Positions 18,845-26,965 of a DNA stretch of 64,000 nt are shown piece after piece. Within the stretch, counting starts at the first letter, position 1; each line of letters starts with the position of its first letter. A program made the translations under genes and the position numbers. Location of the stretch: contig NZ_JAPENY010000001.1 of NCBI RefSeq assembly GCF_026341825.1, positions 1,860,001-1,924,000 of the forward strand. The letters run 5' to 3'. The notes beneath the pieces are model-generated. The model did no database searches and had not been told where the DNA came from. It saw only the letters and a program-made list of their open reading frames with translations. Source of the stretch: Streptomyces sp. NBC_00620. Its GTDB lineage: Bacteria; Actinomycetota; Actinomycetes; Streptomycetales; Streptomycetaceae.

Positions 18845-19986
18845 CGCCCGGCTCCTTCCGGCCCGTGCGCCTCGGCCGCCAGCTCCGCGCGCAGTTGCGC
18901 CTCCTGCTCACGCAGTTGCGGTGTGGGCTCGGCATACACATGGGCGAACAGATCCATGGGGTCGAGCACCGGGTCCTGGTTCATGCGCTCACGCAGATCC
19001 GCGGCCATCGTCTCGGCATCCTCGCGGGCGGACCGCATCGCGTCCTCGTCGAGCAGCCCGCGCTCGGTCAACTCGTGCTCCAGGAGCGCGATCGGGTCGT
19101 GCGCGCGCCAGGTCTCCACCTCGGCATCGACTCGGTAGCGGGTCGCGTCGTCGGCGTTGGTGTGGGCGTCGATGCGGTAGGTCACCGCCTCGACGAGCGT
19201 CGGACCGCCCCCGGCGCGCGCACGGCGGACGGCTTCGCTCAGCACCTCGTGCACGGCCGCAGCGTCGTTGCCGTCCACCAGGCGGCCCGGCATCCCGTAG
19301 CCGACGGCCTTGTGGGCCAACGACGGGGCGGCGGTCTGCTTGGCGAGCGGTACGGAGATGGCGAAGCCGTTGTTCTGGACGAGGAAGACGACCGGGGCCT
19401 GCCATACGGCGGCGAAGTTCAGCGCCTCGTGGAAGTCGCCCTCGCTGGTGCCGCCGTCGCCGACCATCGCGAGGGCGACCACGTCGTCGCCCTTGAGCCG
19501 GGCGGCGTGCGCGAGGCCCACGGCGTGCGGGAGCTGGGTCGCGAGGGGGGTGCACAGGGGCGCGATCCGGTACTCGCGGGGGTCGTAGCCGGTGTGCCAG
19601 TCGCCGCGCAGGAGGGTGAGCGCCTGGACCGGGTCGAGGCCGCGGGCGACGGCGGCGAGGGTGTCGCGGTAGCTGGGGAAGAGCCAGTCGCGGTCCTCCA
19701 GGACGAGCGCGGCGGCGACCTCGCAGGCCTCCTGGCCCGTGCTGGAGGGGTACACCGCGAGGCGGCCCTGCTTGGTGAGGGCGGTGGCCTGCGTGTTGTA
19801 GCGGCGGCCGCGCACCAGCTCCGCGTACAGACGGCGCAGCAGCCCCGGGTCGGCCTGCGCGGCCGCCTCGGTGCCGAGCACGCGGTACGGCAGCGCGTCG
19901 GGCAGCAGCGGCGCGGGGTCGGTGCGGGGCTGCCAGGCCGGCGGCGGCGTTGGCCGGTATGCGCCTCGCTGCTCCATGACCGTCAT
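18841..19986 (-). CDS. Branched-chain 2-oxoacid dehydrogenase E1 alpha subunit (second set)
   Basis: 381-aa E1 alpha. Thiamine-diphosphate motif starting MVGDGGTSEGDFHEALN and ending LVQNNGFAIS; SSTGQEACEVAAALVL and the active-site region YRIDAHTNADDATRYR are intact. First gene of a minus-strand operon (E1a-E1b-E2). ATG 19986 is used; ATG 19977 is an alternative. The 175-bp divergent region to the Lrp/AsnC gene contains the palindrome ACCGATTGTTCGGT and a DnaA box, so control by the divergent Lrp-type regulator and by a palindrome-binding protein is likely. Confidence 0.93.
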   Translation of the reverse strand: MTVMEQRGAYRPTPPPAWQPRTDPAPLLPDALPYRVLGTEAAAQADPGLLRRLYAELVRGRRYNTQATALTKQGRLAVYPSSTGQEACEVAAALVLEDRDWLFPSYRDTLAAVARGLDPVQALTLLRGDWHTGYDPREYRIAPLCTPLATQLPHAVGLAHAARLKGDDVVALAMVGDGGTSEGDFHEALNFAAVWQAPVVFLVQNNGFAISVPLAKQTAAPSLAHKAVGYGMPGRLVDGNDAAAVHEVLSEAVRRARAGGGPTLVEAVTYRIDAHTNADDATRYRVDAEVETWRAHDPIALLEHELTERGLLDEDAMRSAREDAETMAADLRERMNQDPVLDPMDLFAHVYAEPTPQLREQEAQLRAELAAEAHGPEGAGR

Positions 19987-20046
19987 GACGGCACCTCCTC
20001 GTGGGAGACGGCTTCAGGCGCGTCACGGTTGTGATGCGCCTCACCT

Positions 20047-20060
20047 ACCGATTGTTCGGT
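20047..20060. promoter_or_regulatory. Palindromic operator, copy 1 (TetR-type)
   Basis: ACCGATTGTTCGGT, inverted 5-bp arms ACCGA/TCGGT with 4-nt centre, 61 bp upstream of the E1 alpha start and about 100 bp upstream of the Lrp/AsnC start. It differs by one base from the identical copies at 22874 and 28086. Confidence 0.65.
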
Positions 20061-20094
20061 CGTCGGCACATTTTGGCTACAGACCCCTTCAAGC

Positions 20095-20103
20095 TGTGGA
20101 CAA
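20095..20103 (-). other. DnaA box
   Basis: TGTGGACAA, the reverse of the Streptomyces-preferred DnaA box TTGTCCACA, in the E1 alpha / bkdR-like divergent region. Confidence 0.55.
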
Positions 20104-20161
20104 ACGGTTCTGCACAGCCTGAAATGGACGCAGTACGTCCATGGTAGGGAGGCGGGGGGAC

Positions 20162-20662
20162 ATGGCACCTGAACAAATGGCCGAGCCGCCGGAGGCCGGC
20201 CCCGCCCTTCCGCCCGCCCGTCCCCTCGACGCCATAGATCAGGACATCCTCCAGATGCTCCAGGCGGACGGCCGCGCCTCGATACGCTCCGTGGCCGAAC
20301 GTGTCCATGTGTCACGGGCCAACGCCTACGCGCGTATCAACCGCCTCATCGAGGACGGCGTGATCCGCGGCTTCGGGGCGCGCGTGGATCACGAACGCGC
20401 CGGGCAGGGCACCTCGGCGTACGTCACCCTGAAGATCGTGCAGAACTCCTGGCGCACGGTCCGCGAGCAACTGAGAGTGCTCCCCGGCGCCTCCCACATC
20501 GCCCTGGTGGGCGGCGATTTCGACGTGCTCCTGCTGGTGCACACCCCGGACAACAAGGCCCTGCGCGAACTGGTGCTCACCCGCCTCCAGGCCATCCCGG
20601 AGGTGCTCAGCACCCGCACACTGCTGGTCTTCGAGGAAGAGGACCTGGAACCGCAGTCCTGA
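20162..20662 (+). CDS. bkdR: Lrp/AsnC-family transcriptional regulator (BkdR-like)
   Basis: 166-aa Lrp/AsnC protein. N-terminal HTH (LDAIDQDILQMLQADGRASI then SVAERVHVSRANAYARINRL, residues about 22-65) followed by the RAM/ligand-binding domain (TSAYVTLKIVQNSW ... HIALVGGDFDVLLLVHTPDN). Start ATG 20162 follows a strong purine-rich site GGGAGGCGGGGGGA; the frame also opens at 20141. Divergent from the E1a-E1b-E2 operon, which is the normal arrangement of an Lrp-type activator/repressor of branched-chain amino-acid catabolism. Branched-chain amino acids or 2-oxoacids are the probable effectors. Confidence 0.88.
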   Translation: MAPEQMAEPPEAGPALPPARPLDAIDQDILQMLQADGRASIRSVAERVHVSRANAYARINRLIEDGVIRGFGARVDHERAGQGTSAYVTLKIVQNSWRTVREQLRVLPGASHIALVGGDFDVLLLVHTPDNKALRELVLTRLQAIPEVLSTRTLLVFEEEDLEPQS

Positions 20663-20685
20663 ACGCCCCGGTGACCGGGGCGTTC
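20661..20685. terminator. Bidirectional hairpin terminator
   Basis: GAACGCCCCGGT / ACCGGGGCGTTC, a perfect 12-bp inverted repeat around one base. It starts inside the stop codon of the Lrp/AsnC gene and faces the convergent tetR gene. Confidence 0.7.
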
Positions 20686-20715
20686 AACCGAGGGACACCT
20701 TGGTGACCCAGGAGG

Positions 20716-21306
20716 TCAGGACTCCTTGCGCAGCCCACCGAAGACCAACTGCGCCACCGCGTCGGCCACTTCCCGCTCGTCCATGCCCCGCCCGTCGGGC
20801 CGGTACCACTCCACGATCGAGTTGATCATTCCGAAGACCAGCCGGGTCGCGAGCCGGACCTCCACGTCGCCGCGTACGTCACCGTCCGCGGCCGCCGCCT
20901 TCAGCAGCTCGGCCACCTGGTGGTCGAAGTCGCGGCGCCGCTCCAGGGCCCACCGCTCGGTGTCCGTGTTGCCGCGCACACGCAGCAGCAGCGTCACGTA
21001 CGGCAGCTCGGTGGTGAGCACCTCGACCATGCGGCGCACCACGTACTCCAGGCGCTCCACAGCACGCCCCACGCGCGCGTGCTCCTCGTCGAGGATCCCG
21101 AAGAGGCCGTCGAGGGCCCGGCTGACGGCCCTGCGCAGCAGCTCTTCCTTGCCGGTGACGTGGTGGTATATCGACGACTTGGAGATGCCCGCCGCCTTGG
21201 AGAGGTGCTCCATGGAGGTGCCGTCGTAGCCGCGCTCGATGAAGACCTGGACGGCGACGGAGAGGAGGGTCTCCGGGGTGTACGTGTCGCGCTTGGCGGT
21301 GGTCAT
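20716..21306 (-). CDS. TetR-family transcriptional regulator
   Basis: 196-aa TetR protein. HTH in residues about 12-50 (LLSVAVQVFIERGYDGTSME then LSKAAGISKSSIYHHVTGKE), followed by an all-helical ligand domain. The ATG overlaps the stop of the 3-hydroxyacyl-CoA dehydrogenase gene (ATGA), so it is the last gene of that operon. With paaH- and paaN-like neighbours and a repeated palindrome upstream of them, it most likely responds to an acyl-CoA or phenylacetyl-CoA-type ligand and represses this small regulon. This assignment rests on context; the TetR ligand domain is too variable for a direct call. Confidence 0.88.
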   Translation of the reverse strand: MTTAKRDTYTPETLLSVAVQVFIERGYDGTSMEHLSKAAGISKSSIYHHVTGKEELLRRAVSRALDGLFGILDEEHARVGRAVERLEYVVRRMVEVLTTELPYVTLLLRVRGNTDTERWALERRRDFDHQVAELLKAAAADGDVRGDVEVRLATRLVFGMINSIVEWYRPDGRGMDEREVADAVAQLVFGGLRKES

Positions 21307-22817
21307 GAGGTGCCCTCCCGCTTGTCAACCGTGTTTCCGTGACGGTACAGCGCCAGTGAGGGCGCGTAGCGGCCGGAGGGTTCGCGCAGATGCAGCTCCT
21401 CCAGGAGGTCGTGCGCCCAGGCGCTGCCGAGCCTGCGGCTCCACTCGAAGGGGCCCAGCGGGTAGTTGACGCCGAGCCGCATCGCCGTGTCGATGTCCTC
21501 CTCGGTGGCCACTCCCTTGGCGACGGCGTCGTGCGCCAGGTCGACGATCCGGGCCACGGTCCGGGCGACGATCATGCCCGGGGCGTCCCCGATGACGCTG
21601 ACGTCCTTGCCCAGCGCCTGGAAGAGGCCGATGGCCTCAGCGAGCGTCCGGGGAGCGGTGTCCTGGCAGGCCGACAGGGCGATCCTGGTCGCCTTGCGGT
21701 AGTCGAGCGCCAGGTCGAAGTAGACGACGTCACGGAACTCGACGGAGGTCTGACCATCGGCGAGGACCAGCTGGCCGCCACTGGGCAGGACCAGGCGGGT
21801 GCCGTGGTCCTCCTCGTCCTCACGGACCTGGATGCCCGCCTCGCGGATCAGCGGGAGGAGCTCGGCGGCCGGGCCCAGATCACCCTCCACGAGGACGTAC
21901 GCGGGCGCCTGCGCCTTCTCGGCGGTGTGCGGCTCGGGGCGCTCGGCGTCCTCCCCGTAGTCGTACCAGCCGTGTCCCGTCTTGCGGCCGTGCCGGCCGG
22001 ACTCGACCAGCCGCCGCTGGGCGAGCGAGGGCGTGAAGCGCACGTCCTGGAAGAAGGCCTGCCACACGGAGTGCGTGACGGACTCGTTGACGTCCTGGCC
22101 GATCAGGTCGGTCAGCTCGAAGGCGCCCATCCGGAAGCCGCCGGACTCGCGCAGGATCGCGTCGATGGTGGCCGGGTCGGCGGCCTGCGACTCGTACACC
22201 GCGAAGGCCTCGGCGTAGAAGGGCCGCGCGATGCGGTTGACGATGAAACCGGGGGTGTCGGCGCAGGCGACGGGGGTCTTCCCCCAGGCGCGGGCGATCT
22301 CGTACGCGTGCGTGGCCGACGAGAAGTCGCTCGCGTACCCGGAGACGACCTCCACGAGGGGCAGCAGCGGCGCCGGGTTGAAGAAGTGCAGTCCGACGAG
22401 GCGGCCCGGGTTGCGCAGGGCGCCGCCGATGGCCGTGACGGACAGGGACGAGGTGTTGGTGGCGAGCAGGCAGTCGTCCCCGACGATGTCCTCGAGCTCG
22501 CGGAACAGCCGCTGTTTCACCTCGAGTTGTTCGGCCACCGCCTCGACGACCAGCGCGCAGTCCGCGAGGTCCTCCAGCCTCCCGGCCGGTCGCAGCCGAT
22601 CGCGTGCGGCGTCCCGGTCGGCGTCGGTGAGCCGGTCCTTCTCGACGAGCCGGTCGAGGCGCGCGCCGATCGCTTCGGCCGCCGCGCCGGCGCGCCCGGG
22701 GACGGCGTCGTAGAGCCGCACGGAGTGGCCCGCGAGCAGCGCGACCTGGGCGATGCCCTGCCCCATCGTGCCGGTGCCGACGACGGCCACGGGGCTGCTG
22801 AGGTCGAGTGCTGTCAT
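21303..22817 (-). CDS. 3-hydroxyacyl-CoA dehydrogenase (PaaH-like, two 3HCDH C-terminal domains)
   Basis: 504-aa dehydrogenase. Rossmann motif VVGTGTMGQG (12-21), catalytic region LVGLHFFNPAPLLPLVEVV with the conserved His, and NRIARPFYAEAF. Two 3HCDH_C-type domains follow, the second ending LGVNYPLGPFEWSRRLG. This length and doubled C-terminus are typical of PaaH-type enzymes that oxidise 3-hydroxyadipyl-CoA or 3-hydroxybutyryl-CoA. It is divergent from the paaN-like gene with a shared palindrome between them, and coupled to tetR. Substrate choice within beta-oxidation versus phenylacetate catabolism is not settled by the sequence. Confidence 0.9.
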   Translation of the reverse strand: MTALDLSSPVAVVGTGTMGQGIAQVALLAGHSVRLYDAVPGRAGAAAEAIGARLDRLVEKDRLTDADRDAARDRLRPAGRLEDLADCALVVEAVAEQLEVKQRLFRELEDIVGDDCLLATNTSSLSVTAIGGALRNPGRLVGLHFFNPAPLLPLVEVVSGYASDFSSATHAYEIARAWGKTPVACADTPGFIVNRIARPFYAEAFAVYESQAADPATIDAILRESGGFRMGAFELTDLIGQDVNESVTHSVWQAFFQDVRFTPSLAQRRLVESGRHGRKTGHGWYDYGEDAERPEPHTAEKAQAPAYVLVEGDLGPAAELLPLIREAGIQVREDEEDHGTRLVLPSGGQLVLADGQTSVEFRDVVYFDLALDYRKATRIALSACQDTAPRTLAEAIGLFQALGKDVSVIGDAPGMIVARTVARIVDLAHDAVAKGVATEEDIDTAMRLGVNYPLGPFEWSRRLGSAWAHDLLEELHLREPSGRYAPSLALYRHGNTVDKREGTS

Positions 22818-22873
22818 GCTCGCGATCCTCCCGCACAGGGTTTTCCACAGATACGGCGGACCCCCTTGCCCCG

Positions 22874-22887
22874 ACCGATCGTTCGGT
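22874..22887. promoter_or_regulatory. Palindromic operator, copy 2 (TetR-type)
   Basis: ACCGATCGTTCGGT between the divergent paaH-like and paaN-like genes, 57 bp upstream of the paaH-like start. Identical, in opposite orientation, to the copy at 28086-28099. Confidence 0.72.
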
Positions 22888-23030
22888 TAATCTAACTCTG
22901 AATGCCCGCCCGTCGCCCACCACCACCCTGCCAGAGACGCTTCGAGCCGCACCTTCTGAAAATCCTGCCCAGATTCACAGCTCAATCCACAGCTCGATGA
23001 AGAGCTGCTTCGAGGAGGAGTTGGTCCCTG

Positions 23031-24722
23031 ATGGCCGCCGAACTCACCGCGCACCAGCTGATCGCCCAGCACCGGCCCACCCTCGACCAGGCGCTGGAAG
23101 CGATCCGCACGCGCGCGTACTGGTCCCCCCACCCCGAACACCCCAAGGCGTACGGCGAGAACGGCAGCCTGGGCATGGCGGAGGGCAAGGCCGCCTTCGA
23201 CGCCCTCCTCGGCACCCGCATCGACCTCGGCCAGCCCGGCACCGACGACTGGGTGGGCGGCGAGGTCTCGCCGTACGGCATCGAGTTGGGTGTCACCTAC
23301 CCGCACGCGGACGTCGACGTGCTGCTGCCCGCCATGCGCGCGGGGCAGCGTGCCTGGCGCGACGCGGGCGCGGAGGCACGTGCCGCGGTCTGCCTGGAGA
23401 TCCTCAAGCGGATCAGCGACCGCACCCACGAGTTCGCACACGCGGTCATGCACACCAGCGGCCAGGCCTTCATGATGGCGTTCCAGGCGGGCGGCCCGCA
23501 CGCGCAGGACCGCGGCCTGGAGGCGGTAGCGTACGCGTACGTGGAGCAGGTCCGCACGCCGGACAGCGCGGAGTGGGTCAAGCCCCAGGGCAAGCGGGAC
23601 CCGCTCACCATGACCAAGCGGTTCACGCCCGTGCCGCGCGGCATCGCCCTCCTGATCGGCTGCAACACCTTCCCGACGTGGAACGGCTATCCGGGCCTGT
23701 TCGCCTCCCTCGCCACCGGCAACGCCGTACTCGTGAAGCCCCACCCGCGCGCGGTGCTGCCGCTCGCGCTCACCGTCCAGGTGGCCCGCGAGGTGCTCGC
23801 CGAGACGGGCTTCGACCCGAACCTGGTGGCACTGGCCGCCGAGCGCCCCGGCGAAGGCATCGCCAAGACCCTCGCCGTACGGCCCGAGATCCGGATCATC
23901 GACTACACCGGCTCGACGGCGTTCGGCGACTGGCTGGAGGCCAACGCCCGCCAGGCGCAGGTCTACACGGAGAAGGCCGGCGTCAACACGGTGATCGTGG
24001 AGTCGACCGACAACTACAAGGGCATGCTTTCCAACCTGGCCTTCTCCCTGTCCCTGTACAGCGGCCAGATGTGCACCACCCCGCAGAACCTGCTGATCCC
24101 GCGCGACGGCATCACCACGGAGGAGGGCCCCAAGTCCTTCGACGAGGTGGTCGCCGACCTCGCCAAGTCGGTCGGCGGGCTCCTGGGCGACGACGCCCGC
24201 GCCAACGCGCTCCTCGGAGCCATCGTGAACCCCGACGTGAAGGCCCGCCTGGAAGCCGCCTCCGGCCTCGGCGAAGTCGCGCTCCCCTCACGGGAGATCA
24301 GCAACCCGGAGTTTCCGGACGCGGTCGTCCGTACACCGGTGATCGTGAAGCTCGACGGCACCAAGCCGGACGACGAGGCGGCCTACATGAGCGAGTGCTT
24401 CGGCCCCGTCTCCTTCGCCGTCGCCGTCGACTCGGCGGCCGACGCGGTGGACCTGCTGCGCCGCACGATCCGCGACAAGGGCGCGATGACGGTCGGCGCG
24501 TACACCAGCTCGGAGGAGTTCGAGCAGGCCGTGCAGGAGGCCTGCCTGGAGGAGTGCGCCCAGCTCTCGCTGAACCTCACGGGCGGCGTGTACGTCAACC
24601 AGACGGCCGCGTTCTCCGACTTCCACGGCTCGGGCGGCAACCCGGCCGCCAACGCGGCCCTGAGCGACGGAGCGTTCGTCGCCAACCGCTTCCGCGTGGT
24701 GGAGGTACGCCGGGACGCGTAG
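23031..24722 (+). CDS. paaN: PaaN-like aldehyde dehydrogenase
   Basis: 563-aa ALDH-superfamily protein of the stand-alone PaaN type. Long N-terminal part (AHQLIAQHRPTLDQALEAIR), NAD-binding region (PRGIALLIGCNTFPTWNGYP, KPHPRAVLPL), DYTGSTAFG, general-base region YTEKAGVNT and nucleophile C348 in SGQMCTTPQNL. ATG 23031 follows GAGGAGGAG. PaaN enzymes act on the ring-opened semialdehyde of phenylacetate catabolism, but this stand-alone branch occurs without paaABCDE, as here. The stop codon TAG overlaps the left end of a 227-bp MITE, which therefore inserted exactly at the gene end. Confidence 0.85.
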   Translation: MAAELTAHQLIAQHRPTLDQALEAIRTRAYWSPHPEHPKAYGENGSLGMAEGKAAFDALLGTRIDLGQPGTDDWVGGEVSPYGIELGVTYPHADVDVLLPAMRAGQRAWRDAGAEARAAVCLEILKRISDRTHEFAHAVMHTSGQAFMMAFQAGGPHAQDRGLEAVAYAYVEQVRTPDSAEWVKPQGKRDPLTMTKRFTPVPRGIALLIGCNTFPTWNGYPGLFASLATGNAVLVKPHPRAVLPLALTVQVAREVLAETGFDPNLVALAAERPGEGIAKTLAVRPEIRIIDYTGSTAFGDWLEANARQAQVYTEKAGVNTVIVESTDNYKGMLSNLAFSLSLYSGQMCTTPQNLLIPRDGITTEEGPKSFDEVVADLAKSVGGLLGDDARANALLGAIVNPDVKARLEAASGLGEVALPSREISNPEFPDAVVRTPVIVKLDGTKPDDEAAYMSECFGPVSFAVAVDSAADAVDLLRRTIRDKGAMTVGAYTSSEEFEQAVQEACLEECAQLSLNLTGGVYVNQTAAFSDFHGSGGNPAANAALSDGAFVANRFRVVEVRRDA

Positions 24723-24946
24723 GGCCTGTCTGACAATTCCCGTCGTCGCCCGGAGGGCGGCCTCGCGGCGTCAGGTGCGTGCTCTCGGCGTGCCGGGCGT
24801 AGACCCTCGTACTGGACTGGACGTACTTGGGTCTGCGCCCGGTGCGGCGAAGGGGGTCCCCCCGCCCGAGCCGGGCGAAGCCGGTTCGAGGGTGGGGGCG
24901 CGTGCATGGCGTCGCGAGGCAGACGGGAATTGTCAGACAGGCCCTA
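24720..24946. mobile_element. 227-bp MITE with perfect 25-bp terminal inverted repeats
   Basis: Termini 24720-24744 and 24922-24946 are perfect 25-bp inverted repeats beginning TAGGGCCTGTCTGACAATT. Further inverted matches continue inward (for example GTAGACCC against GGGTCTGC near 24802 and 24829), so the whole unit can fold as one long hairpin. There is no ORF. The TA at each end could be a target duplication of an IS630/Tc1-type transposase. It sits between convergent paaN and SpoU genes and supplies the paaN stop codon. Confidence 0.82.
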
Positions 24947-24950
24947 CCCC

Positions 24951-25745
24951 TCAGGCCGTCGCGCCCCCGGTCGCGCTCCAGTGGAACAGCGTCATCGCCA
25001 CGCTGGTCGCGAGGTTGTAGCTGGAGACCTGGGGGCGCATCGGCAGGGACACCAAGTGGTCGGTGCGGGCCCGGAGTTCGGCGGACAGGCCGCTGCGCTC
25101 GGAGCCGAAGGCGAGGACCGCGTCGTCGGGGAGCTTGAGCCCCCGGATGTCCTCGCCCTCCGGGTCCAGCGCGAACACCGGGCCCGGCGGCAGCTCGTCC
25201 ACCGTCAGCCGCTCCACGGCGGTCGCGAAGTGCAGGCCCGCCCCGCCGCGTACGACCGTGGGATGCCAGGGATCGAGCGAGCCCGTCGTGACCACCCCGG
25301 TCGCCCCGAAGCCCGCCGCGAGCCGGATCACGGCCCCGGCGTTGCCCAGGTTGCGCGGGTTGTCGAGGACCACGACGGGCGTGGAGCGGGGCATCCGGGC
25401 CAGCGTCTCCAGATGGGCCGCCCGGGACGGACGTACGGCGAGAGCGGCCACCGAGGTGGGGTGCGGACGCGGCACCAGGGCCTTCAGCGTCGCCTCCGGA
25501 ACCTCCACCAGCAGCCCCTCGACGGCCTCTCGTACGTCAGGAGCCAGGTCGTCGGCCAGCGCGAGCGCCGCCCGCCGATCGGTCGTGACGGCCACCGGGA
25601 TGCGGGCCTGGAAGCGCACCGCGTGCTTGAGGGCGTGGAAACCGTCGAGCAGGACGGCACCGTCGGCGAGCCGGCGCCAGGCTCGTACGGCGTCCTGGGG
25701 GTCCGTGACGCCGGGTGTTCCGAGCCTGCCGTCGGGGTCGTTCAT
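24951..25745 (-). CDS. TrmH/SpoU-family RNA 2'-O-methyltransferase
   Basis: 264-aa SpoU methyltransferase. N-terminal substrate-binding part, then motif 1 VVLDNPRNLGNAGAVIRLA (about 124-142), motif 2 LAFGSERSGLS (about 212-222) and motif 3 LPMRPQVSSYNLATSVAMTLF (about 234-254), forming the trefoil-knot SAM site. Methylates the ribose of tRNA or rRNA; the exact nucleotide is unknown. ATG 25745 overlaps the HTTM gene stop (ATGA), so it is the last gene of a three-gene minus-strand operon. The MITE right end lies 4 bp past its stop. Confidence 0.9.
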   Translation of the reverse strand: MNDPDGRLGTPGVTDPQDAVRAWRRLADGAVLLDGFHALKHAVRFQARIPVAVTTDRRAALALADDLAPDVREAVEGLLVEVPEATLKALVPRPHPTSVAALAVRPSRAAHLETLARMPRSTPVVVLDNPRNLGNAGAVIRLAAGFGATGVVTTGSLDPWHPTVVRGGAGLHFATAVERLTVDELPPGPVFALDPEGEDIRGLKLPDDAVLAFGSERSGLSAELRARTDHLVSLPMRPQVSSYNLATSVAMTLFHWSATGGATA

Positions 25746-26965
25746 GCCCTGAAGCCTACGTGCGTGGGCTCGGCCGGATCCGGGGCGCTCGGCTGCTGCT
25801 CGCGCGGACCCGGCAACGTACGGCCGCCGTCACCCGAAAACAGCTCTCCACGCGCGCGTGTGACCCATCCGCCGAGGCGCCGCAGGAACGACGTCGGCAG
25901 GAACACCGCGTCGGCGGCGATCATCGCGAGCGAGAAGAACGGCAGCCCGAGCACCACGGCGATCACCGCGTGCTCGGTCATCATGACCACCAGGAGCACG
26001 TTCTTGACCCGCCGGTTGAACAGGGTGAACGGGAAGGCGACCTGGGCGATGACCGTCCCGTACGTCACCAGCATCACGATCGTGCCGTACTGCGTCATCA
26101 GGTCGGACAGAGCCGGCCAGGGCGAGAAGTAGTCCAGGTGGAGCGGGTAGTAGACCGCGGTGCCGTCCTGCCAGCGCGAGCCCTGGATCTTGTACCAGCC
26201 GGCGGTCGCGTAGATCAGACAGGCCTCGGCCATGATCACGACCAGGGCCGCGTTGTGCACGAGGTTGGCGACGACGTCCAGCAGGATCCGGGGCTCGGCG
26301 GCGCGCACGCTGCTGCCGACGGCCCACCACAGGGCCTGTACCGCCCACAGCCCCCAGAAGACCAGCAGCCAGCCGCCACTGAGCCGTCCCGCGAAAGTCG
26401 CCGTCGCCAGTGCGAAGCCGAGCACCCCCCACAGGGCGGGGCCGACCCGGTCGGGCCCGACACGCTCTCCACGCGCGCGTGCCTCCCGCCCGAGCCGAGC
26501 CCGCCGCGCGTCCAGCGACCACACCTGGCCGCAGCGTGTGAACACCAGGTAGATCGCCATCAGGTGGATGACGTTGTCGCCGCCGTCCCCCATGAAGACG
26601 CTGCGGTTCTGCAGCGAGAGCACGCCGACCATGAAGAGCACGGACATCGTGCGGGTCCGCCAGCCCAGCAGCAGCAGGAGGCTCGACAGGGCGGCGAGGG
26701 CGTAGACGATCTCGAACCAGATCTGGCTGTCGGACCACATCAGGGCCGTGAAGGCGTGGTTGTTCGCGATGAGCTGCTGGGCGATGTCCCAGCTCCACGG
26801 CCCGTCGGGCCCGTACATCTCCTGGCGGTGCGGATACTCGCGCAGCAGGAACAGCAGCCAGGTGACGGAGAATCCGATACGGATCACGGCGCTCTGGTAG
26901 GGGCCGAGGGCCGCCCCGGTGACCCGGCTGATGCCGCGCGAGAGCGACAGGGCGTAACGGTTCAT
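25742..26965 (-). CDS. HTTM-domain membrane protein (vitamin K carboxylase-like)
   Basis: 407-aa polytopic protein with the horizontally transferred transmembrane (HTTM) domain also found in gamma-glutamyl carboxylase. Markers are YQSAVIRIGFSVTWLLFLLREYPHRQEMYG, SLQNRSVFMGDGGDNVIHLMAIYLVF and GWYKIQGSRWQDGTAVYYPL, with about seven to nine hydrophobic segments. Function in Streptomyces is unknown. Start and stop overlap the flanking genes (ATGA at both ends), so it is tightly coupled to the DUF5819 protein upstream, its probable partner. It contains two copies of CTCCACGCGCGCGTG (25846, 26467). Confidence 0.85.
   Translation of the reverse strand: MNRYALSLSRGISRVTGAALGPYQSAVIRIGFSVTWLLFLLREYPHRQEMYGPDGPWSWDIAQQLIANNHAFTALMWSDSQIWFEIVYALAALSSLLLLLGWRTRTMSVLFMVGVLSLQNRSVFMGDGGDNVIHLMAIYLVFTRCGQVWSLDARRARLGREARARGERVGPDRVGPALWGVLGFALATATFAGRLSGGWLLVFWGLWAVQALWWAVGSSVRAAEPRILLDVVANLVHNAALVVIMAEACLIYATAGWYKIQGSRWQDGTAVYYPLHLDYFSPWPALSDLMTQYGTIVMLVTYGTVIAQVAFPFTLFNRRVKNVLLVVMMTEHAVIAVVLGLPFFSLAMIAADAVFLPTSFLRRLGGWVTRARGELFSGDGGRTLPGPREQQPSAPDPAEPTHVGFRA

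Noticed and set aside
22841..22849. TTTTCCACA as a DnaA box
   Set aside because: The third base is T rather than the A or G of the exact boxes, and the site stands alone.
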